A stretch of DNA of 64,000 nt from Flammula alnicola (taxonomy: Eukaryota; Basidiomycota; Agaricomycetes; Agaricales; Strophariaceae), in assembly GCA_015499995.1 (NCBI GenBank), contig JADNRV010000067.1:186001-250000 (forward strand). Direction: 5' to 3'. The notes beneath the pieces are model-generated. The model saw only the letters and a list, made by a program, of their open reading frames with translations. It was not told the origin of the DNA and searched no databases. Positions 55,241-64,000 of this stretch are shown here, piece after piece. The position numbers were made by a program, and so were the translations under genes. The stretch's first letter is position 1. Every line of letters begins with the position of its first letter.

Positions 55241-57747
55241 GTATCGGGTGTATCTGGCGTAATGATTGTCGACAGATGTATATGGTGACGCCAGTGTGGC
55301 TCCACTGAATATTGCAATTGAGGTCTTGGAAGCCTGAGTCGCTGTATCGCCACAAATGTTTCCAATGGTATGGTATCTCGTTGGTTTCGCGTCGTCCAGA
55401 AAGATGTCTGGGAGAGTGGGAATGGAGCCTCAAGTTGCGGCTTCAACAATGAATATATGTTATTGTTTGAAGTTCTGCCGTTGCTACCAATTGGTGCTAG
55501 GTCTAGCAGCGGATCTCGCAGACTGACCGAGCAAGTTCTACGAGCAGAAAACACCTTGTCCTGCATGAGGGAATTGAGATATGCTAATGAGGACGCGCAG
55601 ATCGTGGCACACATGCAACTGGAAGGCTTGTACATTTTCCCTAACATGTCGACTATCATACGAAAATGTTGTGTTACGGTCTAGAGTAGGTGTCAATCCG
55701 GCTGAGACAGACTTCAGACCAATCTTGCAGAGACCTTCAACCGGAGCCGCCCGCGATGGTGGCTTTGACACTCCGGATAAATCGATGGTCCTCGAGAACA
55801 TCATCGACCATATTATGGACAGTTGTTGATGGTGTCTGATGAGCTGCTCTAGACGACGAAGGCGATTGTGGTCGAGTGAAAGATGTTTATGCTTGCGTTC
55901 TCAAGTGCTGGATCTGATCGGTTGCAATGCTTTCCTTGCGCGCTTATTATGATTATCTGCCATCTGCTGCATTTTGCACAAGGAAATGCCTCCTGTATTT
56001 CCAGTGACACTTACAATCTGAGCCCGTCTTCTAAGTTTTGGGGGCTACGATCTCGTATCGCTTTGCGTCGCCGGGCTCCTATGTTTTCAGGGATTAGCGA
56101 AACTCATCACATTGAATATGGCTTTCATATCCCACAGATCACCACAGCCCGCTTTGCACATGCCAAGCCTCGAGATTAAAGGAACCGCGTGCTGCGGCGC
56201 GGCGGTTGCCTTTTCCCCAAAACCTTAGATATAGATGTCATAGGACGTCACTATCTATTACATGCCGTGCAGTGAGATCTGAACAACATAGACCAAAGAA
56301 AGTCGGAAATGGGAAATCCGCCTCTCCGCCTCAGGCCGGACTCCGGCACGCTGTCCGGACCTCTCAGAGGCGAATTCTCCCTGGCTGCGAGCATTCTGTA
56401 CAGATCCTCATAATATTTAAACATATCTACGATATATTCAGCTCTCGTAGGGCCAATTTACACGATGTTCGTATGAAAAAGCCCAAAGCGGCTAATGAAT
56501 GATCTCTTCTCATCCAATTTCAAACGTAAGACAACCTTCACTTTTGAGATTCCGCCGCAAACTTTAAATATTTTGGGAAGCACAGCCACACTGTCCGCCG
56601 CGCCTTTGTTGATTATTTGGCCAAGGAACTCTAAAAATATATCGCCCCGACGTACATGTGACCGTGTCGGATTGTTCGTTTATTCCACTTCTGCGAAGCG
56701 CAGTTTTGCTCTCAACATACACCGTCGTCCAGTCTCGTCAGTTTGCTCGACCGCCATTACCGCCGCTACTCCATCACAACCGCGAGCAGTAAATTTGTGA
56801 GTCGCCGTGACAATGGTGTGAAGGCCTGAGGAGAGTCTCCGAGCGAGGAGACCAGGTAAGTCAACTGTCATGGACAACCTAGCTCGCTGATCCATCTTCC
56901 TTAATAACTAGGTCCAAAGAGCTTGAGGCTACGGCCTCACCTCTCCCTACACCCTTCGAACGCTTAACCTTGCGTTAACGGCGCTGTTGAACACCGCCCA
57001 AAAACGTCAAGCGAGAACTGCAATGCCAAAGGCAGCCGCACAGGACGTAAGGCGTACAGGTGGGATGAAGCAAGGTGAGAGGCACCCCTCCACCGCACCA
57101 ACCTTGCCGATAACCACTTCAATTAGTAACCGACGCCATAACAAAGGCCCAGCTCTGCAAAAGGACTCAGGACAGTGACATCTCAAAATGAATGTCGGCA
57201 GGCGTAGGATCGTGTGGGGAGGGTGAAGGCGAGAAGGGCCGCCGAACGTGCCAGACATCATGCAAGTGCCGATAAGTGTCGCACCCACCAGCCGCTAAGC
57301 ATTCACCAGCCGCTAAGCATTCACCGATCAAAGTAAGCCTCGCACCCACACCACTAACTGCAGTCCAGTCACAGCTACTGGCCATGCAAGATGATGCAAG
57401 ACCTGGCCAGACGACGCCCCACCTCGCAAGGCTCAAGCACAGCGATAGACCCCAAATCCACGGTACGCTCGCCTGCAGTGATTCACGACGCATATGGCTG
57501 AACACGGCCAACGCGAGCACAGCCATCCCACCCCACGTGGTGCTGATGGTAGGTGCTTGCATACGAAGATTTGCGAGTCTATGGACGTAAGTATGTAGGT
57601 CTGATGTTGTTTTCGTGTATACATTGTGCATTAGATAGATATTGAATGAATACTTAATTATTTGCTATTAGTACCAATGTCCCCCTTTTAGCTAGTCTTT
57701 GAACTTTCGGGAATAAACGCTCTCGCATGTGCCAAATGTTTAGAAAT
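55241..57747. other. Mostly unassigned, with one repeated coding block
   Basis: The plus-strand frame at 56495-56800 includes FEIPPQTLNILGSTATLS and APLLIIW. A diverged inverted copy (FPPQTLILLGSTATGTDAPL) is encoded on the minus strand near 58690-58790. The family is unknown. At about 57290-57325 a 16-18 bp unit CAGCCGCTAAGCATTCAC is duplicated. No complete gene is supported. Confidence 0.4.
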
Positions 57748-57752
57748 ATGCC

Positions 57753-58635
57753 GGGGGTGGGGCGCGGTGGTGTAGTGATACCATCGCTCGTGCTTTGCTG
57801 ACGGCAAGGCCTAGGGTTCGAACCTGCCCCGAAACCCTTCCAGACACATTTTAGACACTGGGAGATTCTATCACTGTTATTACTTAAGCCGGAATCAATG
57901 ATGTCTCTGTTGGATTAAGGTCGAGTGGTGGGTCCGGTGACATTAGCTGGATCTAGCGGCGTGTGAATAAGTAGCCTGACAGACTGGGAGGGAAAACTGT
58001 ACCGTTTGTACCAATCTGGCACCGCATGTGGGAACGGAGTTGGGAGGGGTTAACTCGACCGGATATATGCCGGTATATAAATTCAATTACCAAACGCGCT
58101 GTTCTTCCACGCCACTGACAAGACGTTCAAAATTCGATATACGAGCTCCGCCTCAAGAAGCCTTCGGAGTTTAAAACTTGTTCAAGATCTCCACCGTGCT
58201 CCTAGACTTTACACCTGGGACGGGGTCGGCAACGATCTGGCAACTGCCGAGGCTGGTAAACCAGTCCCCGGGTCCTGCTAGCCGGAAGGGTATTGGTATA
58301 GGGGGTCCACGTGGGGCACAAGGCCGAGGGTGGCAGCAAGAGGAGACGAATCGGAGAAACACGATCCCATCATAGATTAGACAGGAATCGCTTAAAGTAG
58401 TAACTGTTAATTACTCATATATAGCGCAGGAGTGCGCCCGGGGTAGATAGCTTCATTGGCCGACTCCTTCTGCCAGACCGGCCGTAAGGTTCGGAAAGGG
58501 GGATTAAGTTGCCGCCTACATGGGTTGGGGTAGCTGGGGGTTGTCTATCTACATTAGGTACAGGCCGGCTGTGAGTAGTCTACATGGGGTTCGCCCCGAA
58601 AATGACTATAAACGGGATTCCAAAAAAAAAAAAAA
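57753..58635 (+). mobile_element. tRNA-derived SINE
   Basis: The 5' head (57759-57830) is tRNA-like, with acceptor-like GGGGCG and TGCCCC, a D-stem TGGT/ACCA, a pol III A-box-like TGGTGTAGTGA (57768-57778) and a B-box GGTTCGAACCT (57815-57825). The tail is a run of 14-15 A. ATGCC flanks both ends (57748-57752 and 58636-58640), as a target duplication. The anticodon arm does not fold, so it is not a working tRNA. At about 880 bp it is long for a SINE, with an unidentified body ending GACTATAAACGGGATTCC before the A run. Confidence 0.65.
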
Positions 58636-58682
58636 ATGCCAGGGACCCTAACTTGCCCTCTGGGAGGCTTCTTGTCCGAAAA

Positions 58683-59395
58683 TGGATGAAGGCGGCCAAA
58701 GGAGCCAAACAGTCAACAAAGGCGCATCAGTTCCTGTGGCTGTGCTCCCTAAAAGAATTAGAGTTTGCGGCGGAAAGTGGATACTTATCTCTAAACAAAA
58801 TTCTTCTTTGCTTAGCTTTTCTCTCCTCACGAGCCTATCGTGTACAATGTTGAATTCGACGTTCTCTTGCAGTCGTCGACAGCAGAGCAGTCTGCACTCT
58901 TGGATTCTCTTGACCAAGAACAGCCTACCACCTGCCCATCTCCTCCCATTGAAGCCAACCCCTTGCCTACTGTCACACCTTTGCCTGTGCAGATTGCGTC
59001 CAGCTCTACCTCTGCCTCTACTTCAGACATCAAGAGGGATGGTCAGCCGCTTTCGGGCTCTCATGCTCCGCGAAATGCTTGCGCAGAAGTGAAAACAAGC
59101 ATCGTCAAGAACGCCGTGCCCATTTCGACTACTTTTGACTTTGCGGATGCGCCTGCCGCCTCTGGCGCTTACTGTGCGAAGTGCAGTGATCTTGATGTGT
59201 GCAAGGTGAATTACACGGTCGAGCAGCTCCGTGGTCGAGGGTTTCAGTTCATTGGCTGGGACGGACAGTGCGTAACATACATATAATTCAATTCTCCTTC
59301 TGACACCTCTACAGCACCGTCAGGCCAATTGTGGATAAGAATGAGTGGATCATTGGTGTTCTAGTGCATTCTATATAGTCATTTAGCTTCTCTAG
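58683..59395 (+). pseudogene. TET/JBP-like gene, 5' and middle fragment
   Basis: This is very similar to the gene at 38-39.8 kb. It shows PIVYNVEFDVLLQSS, DQEQPTTCPSPPIEAN, KNAVPISTTFDFADAPAASG, CKVNYTVEQLRGRGF and FIGWDGQ, then the same GTGCGTAA...CTACAG intron. The last exon breaks after VDKNEWIIGVL with a stop, so the dioxygenase core is lost. The first splice donor is altered and the sequence upstream belongs to an unrelated inverted coding block. Confidence 0.75.
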
Positions 59396-60278
59396 TGTGT
59401 TATTCATGAAAAATTGCGACACCTACATCATGTTGATCCTCTCCTAGTCTTGCATCAACATCCTGTTCCAAGTCAAGATTTTGATCATTATCCAGATTAC
59501 CTGTAATTGAATGTGAGCTATTGTTTTCCTGAGGATCATCCAAAGTATTATGAGGCTCGTTGATGACAATTTCAATATCAATAAAATAGATTTATCTACG
59601 AATATGCTGGAACTCGCTAAACATGCTGTCTGTGGTTCCTGAATGCGGCGGTGACGCTTTGCTAGGTGCCTCTCCTTCTGGTCGTGCCTCTCCTTCTGGT
59701 CGTGCCTCTCCTTCTTCTACATACCTACCACTAGTTTCATCTAGTTCCTCTCCTTCTCCACTTTCCGTTCCAAAGTGATCTTCTCTCGAGACTGTCCACT
59801 CGTCAAATAATTCTTATTCGTTGGGCATTGCGGCATCGCAATGTCGTGAGATGGTCTTGGTGCTCACAAGTGCACCTTGTCAGGGACAGTAGCCTTGTGA
59901 TGAGAGAGGTTGACGACGGATTCAGAGGAAGCATTGGGTGATGTCATTTTTGATCTTAGCTTGAAAATTCTTTCTGCCAGGATCTGTGAACCCCTAGTAA
60001 AAGTCCGCAGATGAGCGGATGCCTGCCGCAAAACTCTATCTTGTTTTCGTTTCAGTCGGTGGGCTGCTTAGTCTCATTCCAAATTTCGTTTCTCTGTCGC
60101 CATCGCCACTTCCACCTCGCCTTTTATGTTTGCCAAAGAAACAGGTCGAGAAACAGTCATCGCCTCGCTCATCGTGTCGACTGGGACAAGCGTGTCGATG
60201 AGCACTGGCACGCGATAAGCATCTGATGAGGGACTCCTTCAGCGGCACACGTGACACGCAGCGACACTCAAGTTACCA
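59396..60278. other. No gene; short 18-bp tandem repeat
   Basis: At 59666-59717 the unit GTGCCTCTCCTTCTGGTC is repeated 2.8 times. The remainder has no supported gene. Confidence 0.5.
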
Positions 60279-60286
60279 GTGGCGGT

Positions 60287-61148
60287 TAGGGTTGCGTATC
60301 TAAGTGGGGGGTTTTATACCAGGTGTAATTTACATAGGTAATTTACAGTAAATTACTACTTATATACATCTTGGGAGGAGGGTCATGTATATAATGTATA
60401 TAATGTCCAAGGGTAATAAGCTGACTGCCGCAGATCACTTTTGAAAATCTGAAGTCTTGCAGCAATTCAGGCGTAGTGGAAAGCGTCAATCAGCTCGAGT
60501 GGAAAGCGTCAATCAAGCCTTCACGAGTGCGTACTTACCCTGCTCTGCCTCTTGCGACGCTTTCTAACCTTATGTTTTTCATTATCGCAGGTCCGAAAAT
60601 CAGCTCACCCGAATCCTGTCATCAAATTCTTCGACATTGAACGGCTACTACGATCAATCGACGACGACGGTGCAAGTGCAAAGCTGGATCCCAACTACGA
60701 TGAATCCGATGACGAAGAAGACGTTGATCTGTCGAGGATGCTCGCAGATGACGTCCCTTCAAGCACCGGCCCCATCACAATTAGCCATACCCTACCAGCA
60801 GAGGGCGACGACGAGGATATTGACATGGCATCCGTCGAGCTTGAAGAGATTTTGGCAGACGGCCCGGTGGTTAGGAAGGTAGCGAAAGCTGCCTTTTTGT
60901 CGCAGAAAGTCATGGTTAGCAGCGAGGAGAGTGGTGCATTTGAATTGCCATCGTTGTGTATAGTGACGAGAAACCCGTCGTCATCGCGCTGCTCGACCTG
61001 CTCGACGCTGCGGTTCTGCTGCTTAGAAGGTCACGTGCATCTAAAAAACGTAATTTACAGTACACTTTTTGTAATTTACATTAGCGGAAAATTGGATATG
61101 TATATTACATAATTACATACACCCTCCGGACTTATATACGCAACGCTA
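60287..61148. mobile_element. hAT-like TIR element with 8-bp target duplication
   Basis: The left end TAGGGTTGCGTATCTAAGT and the reverse complement of the right end TAGCGTTGCGTATATAAGT agree at 17 of 19 positions. Subterminal GTAATTTACA motifs occur in both arms. GTGGCGGT is duplicated exactly outside (60279-60286 and 61149-61156). An 8-bp duplication with TA-RNG-type ends is typical of hAT transposons. Inside there is no transposase but an acidic ORF, so this is a non-autonomous element of 862 bp, perhaps carrying captured host sequence. Confidence 0.75.
60590..61112 (+). CDS. Acidic ORF inside the hAT-like element
   Basis: After an intron-like acceptor (CATTATCGCAG at about 60580-60590) the frame reads SAHPNPVIKFFDIERLLRS, DPNYDESDDEEDVDLSRM and DDEDIDMASVELEEILADG, then a cysteine-bearing tail that runs into the terminal repeat. 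It could be an exon of a host gene or the acidic end of a transposase. Identity and expression are unknown. Confidence 0.35.
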
Positions 61149-61156
61149 GTGGCGGT

Positions 61157-62235
61157 AGAATACAATATGTTAAACCCGCAAATTTGCTGCCACTTGAAGT
61201 GCTCTTGAGCTAGCTTACGACGTTCCATACAAGCGATATGAGCGAGCATGCCTTGCATTGCCAGACCGAATGCCCGCAACCTTCACTATCGAGAAGGATA
61301 ATGTTCCACCGTCGCCGAAAGAACCGAAGCGCTTGGTTGGTAGAGGCGCTTAACCAACGGGAACGCACAGTAGTAGGGTGATATAGATCATGAACCTTGC
61401 ATACTCCTCCCGCTCATCTAGCTCATCGCTTTCTGTACCTCCAAACGGTCCAAAACCGCTTTGTGCAAACTGGATGTCGAGTTTCGAGTTTTGACCGGGA
61501 TATCCATACTTCCGCTCTGGACGGTCGCACTGACATTGGAAGATACGGAAGTACCAGGAGTGCTTCTCGTGACATTAGAGGCAGAAGTGGAATTGTGGAG
61601 AGCAGAAGTAGAGCGCAGATGTGGTGGTTGTGGTGGGGGCCACTAAGAGATGATATGAGGTGTGACAATTAGCATCAGAAAACAAGAATCAGAAGGAAAA
61701 AAAACGAGGAATGGTGATATGCATAGATAGACAAAACAACATATTTGAGCCGGGATAAGAGCGTTCGTGGGGGCAAGGGCACTATTAAGAATAAAACGAC
61801 TTATTAATAAGAACGGAGAAATTGACAGGGTAAGGAACGCACCGTATAGTACATACGGCTAGGAACAAGCGCACTATGTACAACTACCGACAAAAATTAC
61901 AAGTCTAAATGGTTCAAAGCGATAGTAATATCCAGCATATCAGTCATCGTCTGCTTGTACAGGCGGCGATACTCTCGCAAGAGAGATCATAGCGATAACG
62001 GCACCCAACCCGGCCGTTTCAAAGGAGAGGGATGCGTAGTGCGAATCAACGCTTCCTGGTTTGACAATTTCAAGGTCTCCAAGTCGCCTTGCTGTGTTAA
62101 CAGGAAGGTTCCACCCAGTCTAAATTAGTCATGATGTTGCCTTTGTTTGGTGTCTGCCTCCTGTACAACACCTACCAAATAGAAGCACCACGACCATCTC
62201 TCCCTTGAACTCGGGCTTACCCTTCGATCAGTTGG
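61157..62235. other. No gene recognised
   Basis: Short frames without domains. Possible gene ends in AT-rich DNA at 61680-61900 could not be assigned. Confidence 0.4.
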
Positions 62236-62500
62236 GTAATTATCTGCCCGGCAAGCTCCGGGCAGATAACTTTTTGATGAATATCGTGAATTATGGCGTC
62301 AAATCTGCCGTTGAAGCTCTGAAATTTCAGTTACAGACAAAACATAACTTTTCAAAGGTTCTGTTTCTTTAGGGTTGAAATTTTTGAAATACAGGGCTCG
62401 CATTTCGCAAATTATGCATCTGCCACCAGAAAAGTTATCTGCCACCAGAAAAGTTATCTGCCACCAGAAAAGTTATCTGCCAGGCAGATAACTCACGTGA
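62236..62500. repeat. Palindromic arms and 20-bp tandem repeat
   Basis: TTATCTGCCCGG..CCGGGCAGATAA forms a hairpin at about 62241-62270, and a related palindrome TTATCTGCCAGGCAGATAA lies at about 62474-62492. Just before the second, CTGCCACCAGAAAAGTTAT is repeated three times. The two palindromes look like the ends of a small foldback element of about 250 bp. Confidence 0.55.
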
Positions 62501-62553
62501 CATTTTCCCGCGTCCGAGACAGCGGTCCTCCTCGATGGAGGATATACCAAGTA

Positions 62554-62972
62554 CGACACTGTCACACTGCCCTCCGGCACTCACACTCACACTCGATCAC
62601 TCACACTCACACTCGGCATTCCGGCATCCCTCCTCAAATGTCTTATGTAACATATTTATCTCTCAAATTCTAAGTCCGTTAAAACTCAACGAGGCGCGCT
62701 CCCGCGCGCTAAAGATGAATATTCCCCACCCTCACCCTAACGCGAACCCTAACACGAACCCTAACACGAACCTTAACGCGAACCCTAACCTAACCAACCT
62801 TAACGCGAACCCTAACCGACCCTAACGACCCTAACCAACCCTAACATCCTAACCTACACCCTAACTGTGTGCCGTTATCGGCACGTTGATGCACGTGAGA
62901 TGCCGGGTTCCCGAGTGTGAGTTACCGAGTGTGAGTGTGAATGAGGGTAAGTAGCCGAGTGTGACAGTGTCG
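62554..62972. mobile_element. Small TIR element with telomere-like core
   Basis: CGACACTGTCACACT at 62554-62568 is exactly inverted at 62958-62972. Both arms continue inward with CACTCACACTCACACTCG-like text. The ten bases TCCTCGATGG occur in direct orientation outside (62529-62538 and 62989-62998). The core (about 62720-62870) is rich in CCCTAA-type units interspersed with CGCGAA. No gene is inside. Confidence 0.55.
62720..62870 (-). repeat. Interstitial telomere-like repeats
   Basis: More than ten CCCTAA/CCTTAA units (TTAGGG on the minus strand, the standard fungal telomere repeat) occur with variable CGCGAA, CACGAA or CAA spacers. They are degenerate and internal, so this is not a chromosome end in this assembly. 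Confidence 0.7.
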
Positions 62973-63000
62973 AGAATGGGGATTCCTCTCCTCGATGGGT

Positions 63001-63369
63001 TCTTGGGCACTCGATACAGGCTCAACAAAATTCCGGAAACAGCGGAAAAAATTCAGAGCACTTTATATTCTTAAATAACGTGTCTGTGCAAAATTTCAAG
63101 CAAATTAAAGTCATATTGAGCTCAACATTCAAAAATTAGTACCTGGAACTTGCAAAAAATGTCTCCAACCGCGCGCATCCTTGCGCGCGAGGGATTTTCT
63201 GACATTTTCCGACCCGCAGAAATGAAATTTGGGGCTCAAATAAGCCAGCCAAAATCTCCCAAAGAACTGAAGATGTTCCGTGAATTCTTGGTGAATTCTC
63301 TCTCTTTTTCTCTTTTTGAATTCTTTTTCTTACTTTAAACATGGTCAAACACCCAACCTATCCCAGGGA
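63001..63369. other. No gene recognised
   Basis: AT-rich stretch with short frames only. Confidence 0.4.
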
Positions 63370-63490
63370 AAACCTGAACTCGTTCGAAAGTTGCGGCTCT
63401 CTTTGTTCTTGTTTACTCTCTGCCTCCCGTATACGGATCTCTTCCTTGAACTCGTTCGAAAGTTGCGGCTCTCTTTGGCCTTGTTTGCCT
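63370..63490. repeat. 75-bp-spaced direct repeat
   Basis: TGAACTCGTTCGAAAGTTGC followed by GGCTCTCTTTG and CTTGTTT occurs twice, about 75 bp apart (near 63373 and 63448), almost unchanged. Function is unknown. Confidence 0.7.
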
Positions 63491-63679
63491 GTGACCTCCA
63501 ACTAGTATGCCGCCTGTCTTCCCTCCGCTCTGTTAATATTGTAAAAGAGACACTGATTTCGCTGTTTTACAGTGATTTGTGGCTACCAGATTTCATAAAT
63601 TCTCAACACACTACCAATCTTCAAAGTACGCAAAATTAGTATTTGTTTCCTCTCGAACATTAGATGATGTGTAACATTT

Positions 63680-63805
63680 CTGCCTACTTTTGCTCCAGAC
63701 CGGTGGAAATGCCAACCCCACCGCTGCGGATTTGTAGGCATCGAGACTGATGAGGACCGCCTGAAGACTCTCATCTCTGAGCTCGAGGGCAAATCCACTG
63801 CTGAG
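63680..63805 (+). pseudogene. Ribosomal protein P2 remnant
   Basis: After an intron end TTTTGCTCCAG the frame reads TGGNANPTAADL and meets a stop; another frame then gives VGIETDEDRLKTLISELEGK. Both are the conserved N-terminal domain of acidic ribosomal protein P2 of the 60S stalk. The residues normally between them are deleted, putting the two halves out of frame. The first exon is not recognisable. Confidence 0.75.
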
Positions 63806-63938
63806 GTTTGGGTGTTGTGTAATTTTAGGAGGAAGATTGTACCGACGACTGCCAGAAACAACCAAGGTGCGCTCATTTCCGTCTCTGGACTCTGGAGGCC
63901 ATGTCGGAGAACTGAAGTGCCGATTATTATGTCTCCAG

Positions 63939-64000
63939 GCTGAAATCACCAATCCCCAAGTCGCCGCTGACCTCAAGAAGAAGCGTACCTTCCGCACATT
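63939..64000 (+). CDS. 40S ribosomal protein S15 (uS19), 5' part, cut by window end
   Basis: After TATGTCTCCAG, an intron 3' end, the frame reads AEITNPQVAADLKKKRTFRT, the N-terminal region of eukaryotic S15 (uS19), a head protein of the small subunit. The window ends inside this exon, so intactness cannot be judged. The exon with the start codon was not identified and may be replaced by the P2 remnant. Confidence 0.65.

Noticed and set aside
57759..57831. Functional tRNA gene
   Set aside because: A and B boxes and acceptor-like ends exist, but no proper anticodon stem-loop forms; it is better explained as a SINE head.
62720..62870. True telomere or chromosome end
   Set aside because: Repeats are short, interrupted and followed by more than 1 kb of unique DNA and ribosomal protein sequence.

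Overview
The window reads as nuclear DNA of a basidiomycete fungus, most likely an Agaricomycete. The real genes have short GT-AG introns (about 47-100 nt in my models). The recognisable families are typical of mushroom genomes: TET/JBP-like dioxygenases, BTB and F-box proteins, RING and RBR ubiquitin ligases, an eroded P450, Ngaro-type and copia retroelements. No rRNA, CRISPR, operon or bacterial feature was seen. All identities come from reading motifs; no database search was possible.

Layout. 0-8.9 kb: dispersed repeats, a RecQ-like helicase remnant fused tail to tail with a DUF6589-like remnant, an apparently intact RING E3 gene with a SUMO-interaction-like motif, and two non-autonomous inverted-repeat elements. 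9.0-23.0 kb: two gapless direct copies of a 1,470-bp repeat (one base difference found) bracket about 11 kb of nested elements. These are a TET/JBP gene start, a tyrosine-recombinase (Ngaro-like) retroelement whose RNase H segment is inverted, an apparently intact gene with two RNase H1 N-terminal (viroplasmin) domains, and a 3'-truncated copia element. The repeat carries a captured piece of a host HSP110/Sse1 chaperone gene.

23-33 kb: degenerate repeats, a TET fragment, a coiled-coil/F-box gene, two clathrin heavy chain remnants, a Helitron-like miniature and a TIR element. 33-49 kb: a CCCH/RBR ubiquitin ligase, a Sin1 (TORC2) pseudogene, the most complete TET/JBP-like gene, and two multi-exon genes of unknown function. 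49-64 kb: another copy of the repeat family, a P450 lacking its haem-binding end, a small six-exon coiled-coil gene, a 105-bp minisatellite, a BTB remnant, a tRNA-derived SINE, a TET pseudogene, a hAT-like element with an 8-bp target duplication, interstitial telomere-like repeats, and remains or starts of ribosomal protein genes P2 and S15.

Together this looks like an accessory, transposon-rich region where host genes (HSP110, clathrin, Sin1, P450, P2, RecQ) were captured, copied and broken. The strongest leads are the TET/JBP family with four copies, one of them abutting the 1,470-bp repeat; the repeat that carries HSP110; and the DUF6589-like coding remnants found at the ends of inverted-repeat elements.
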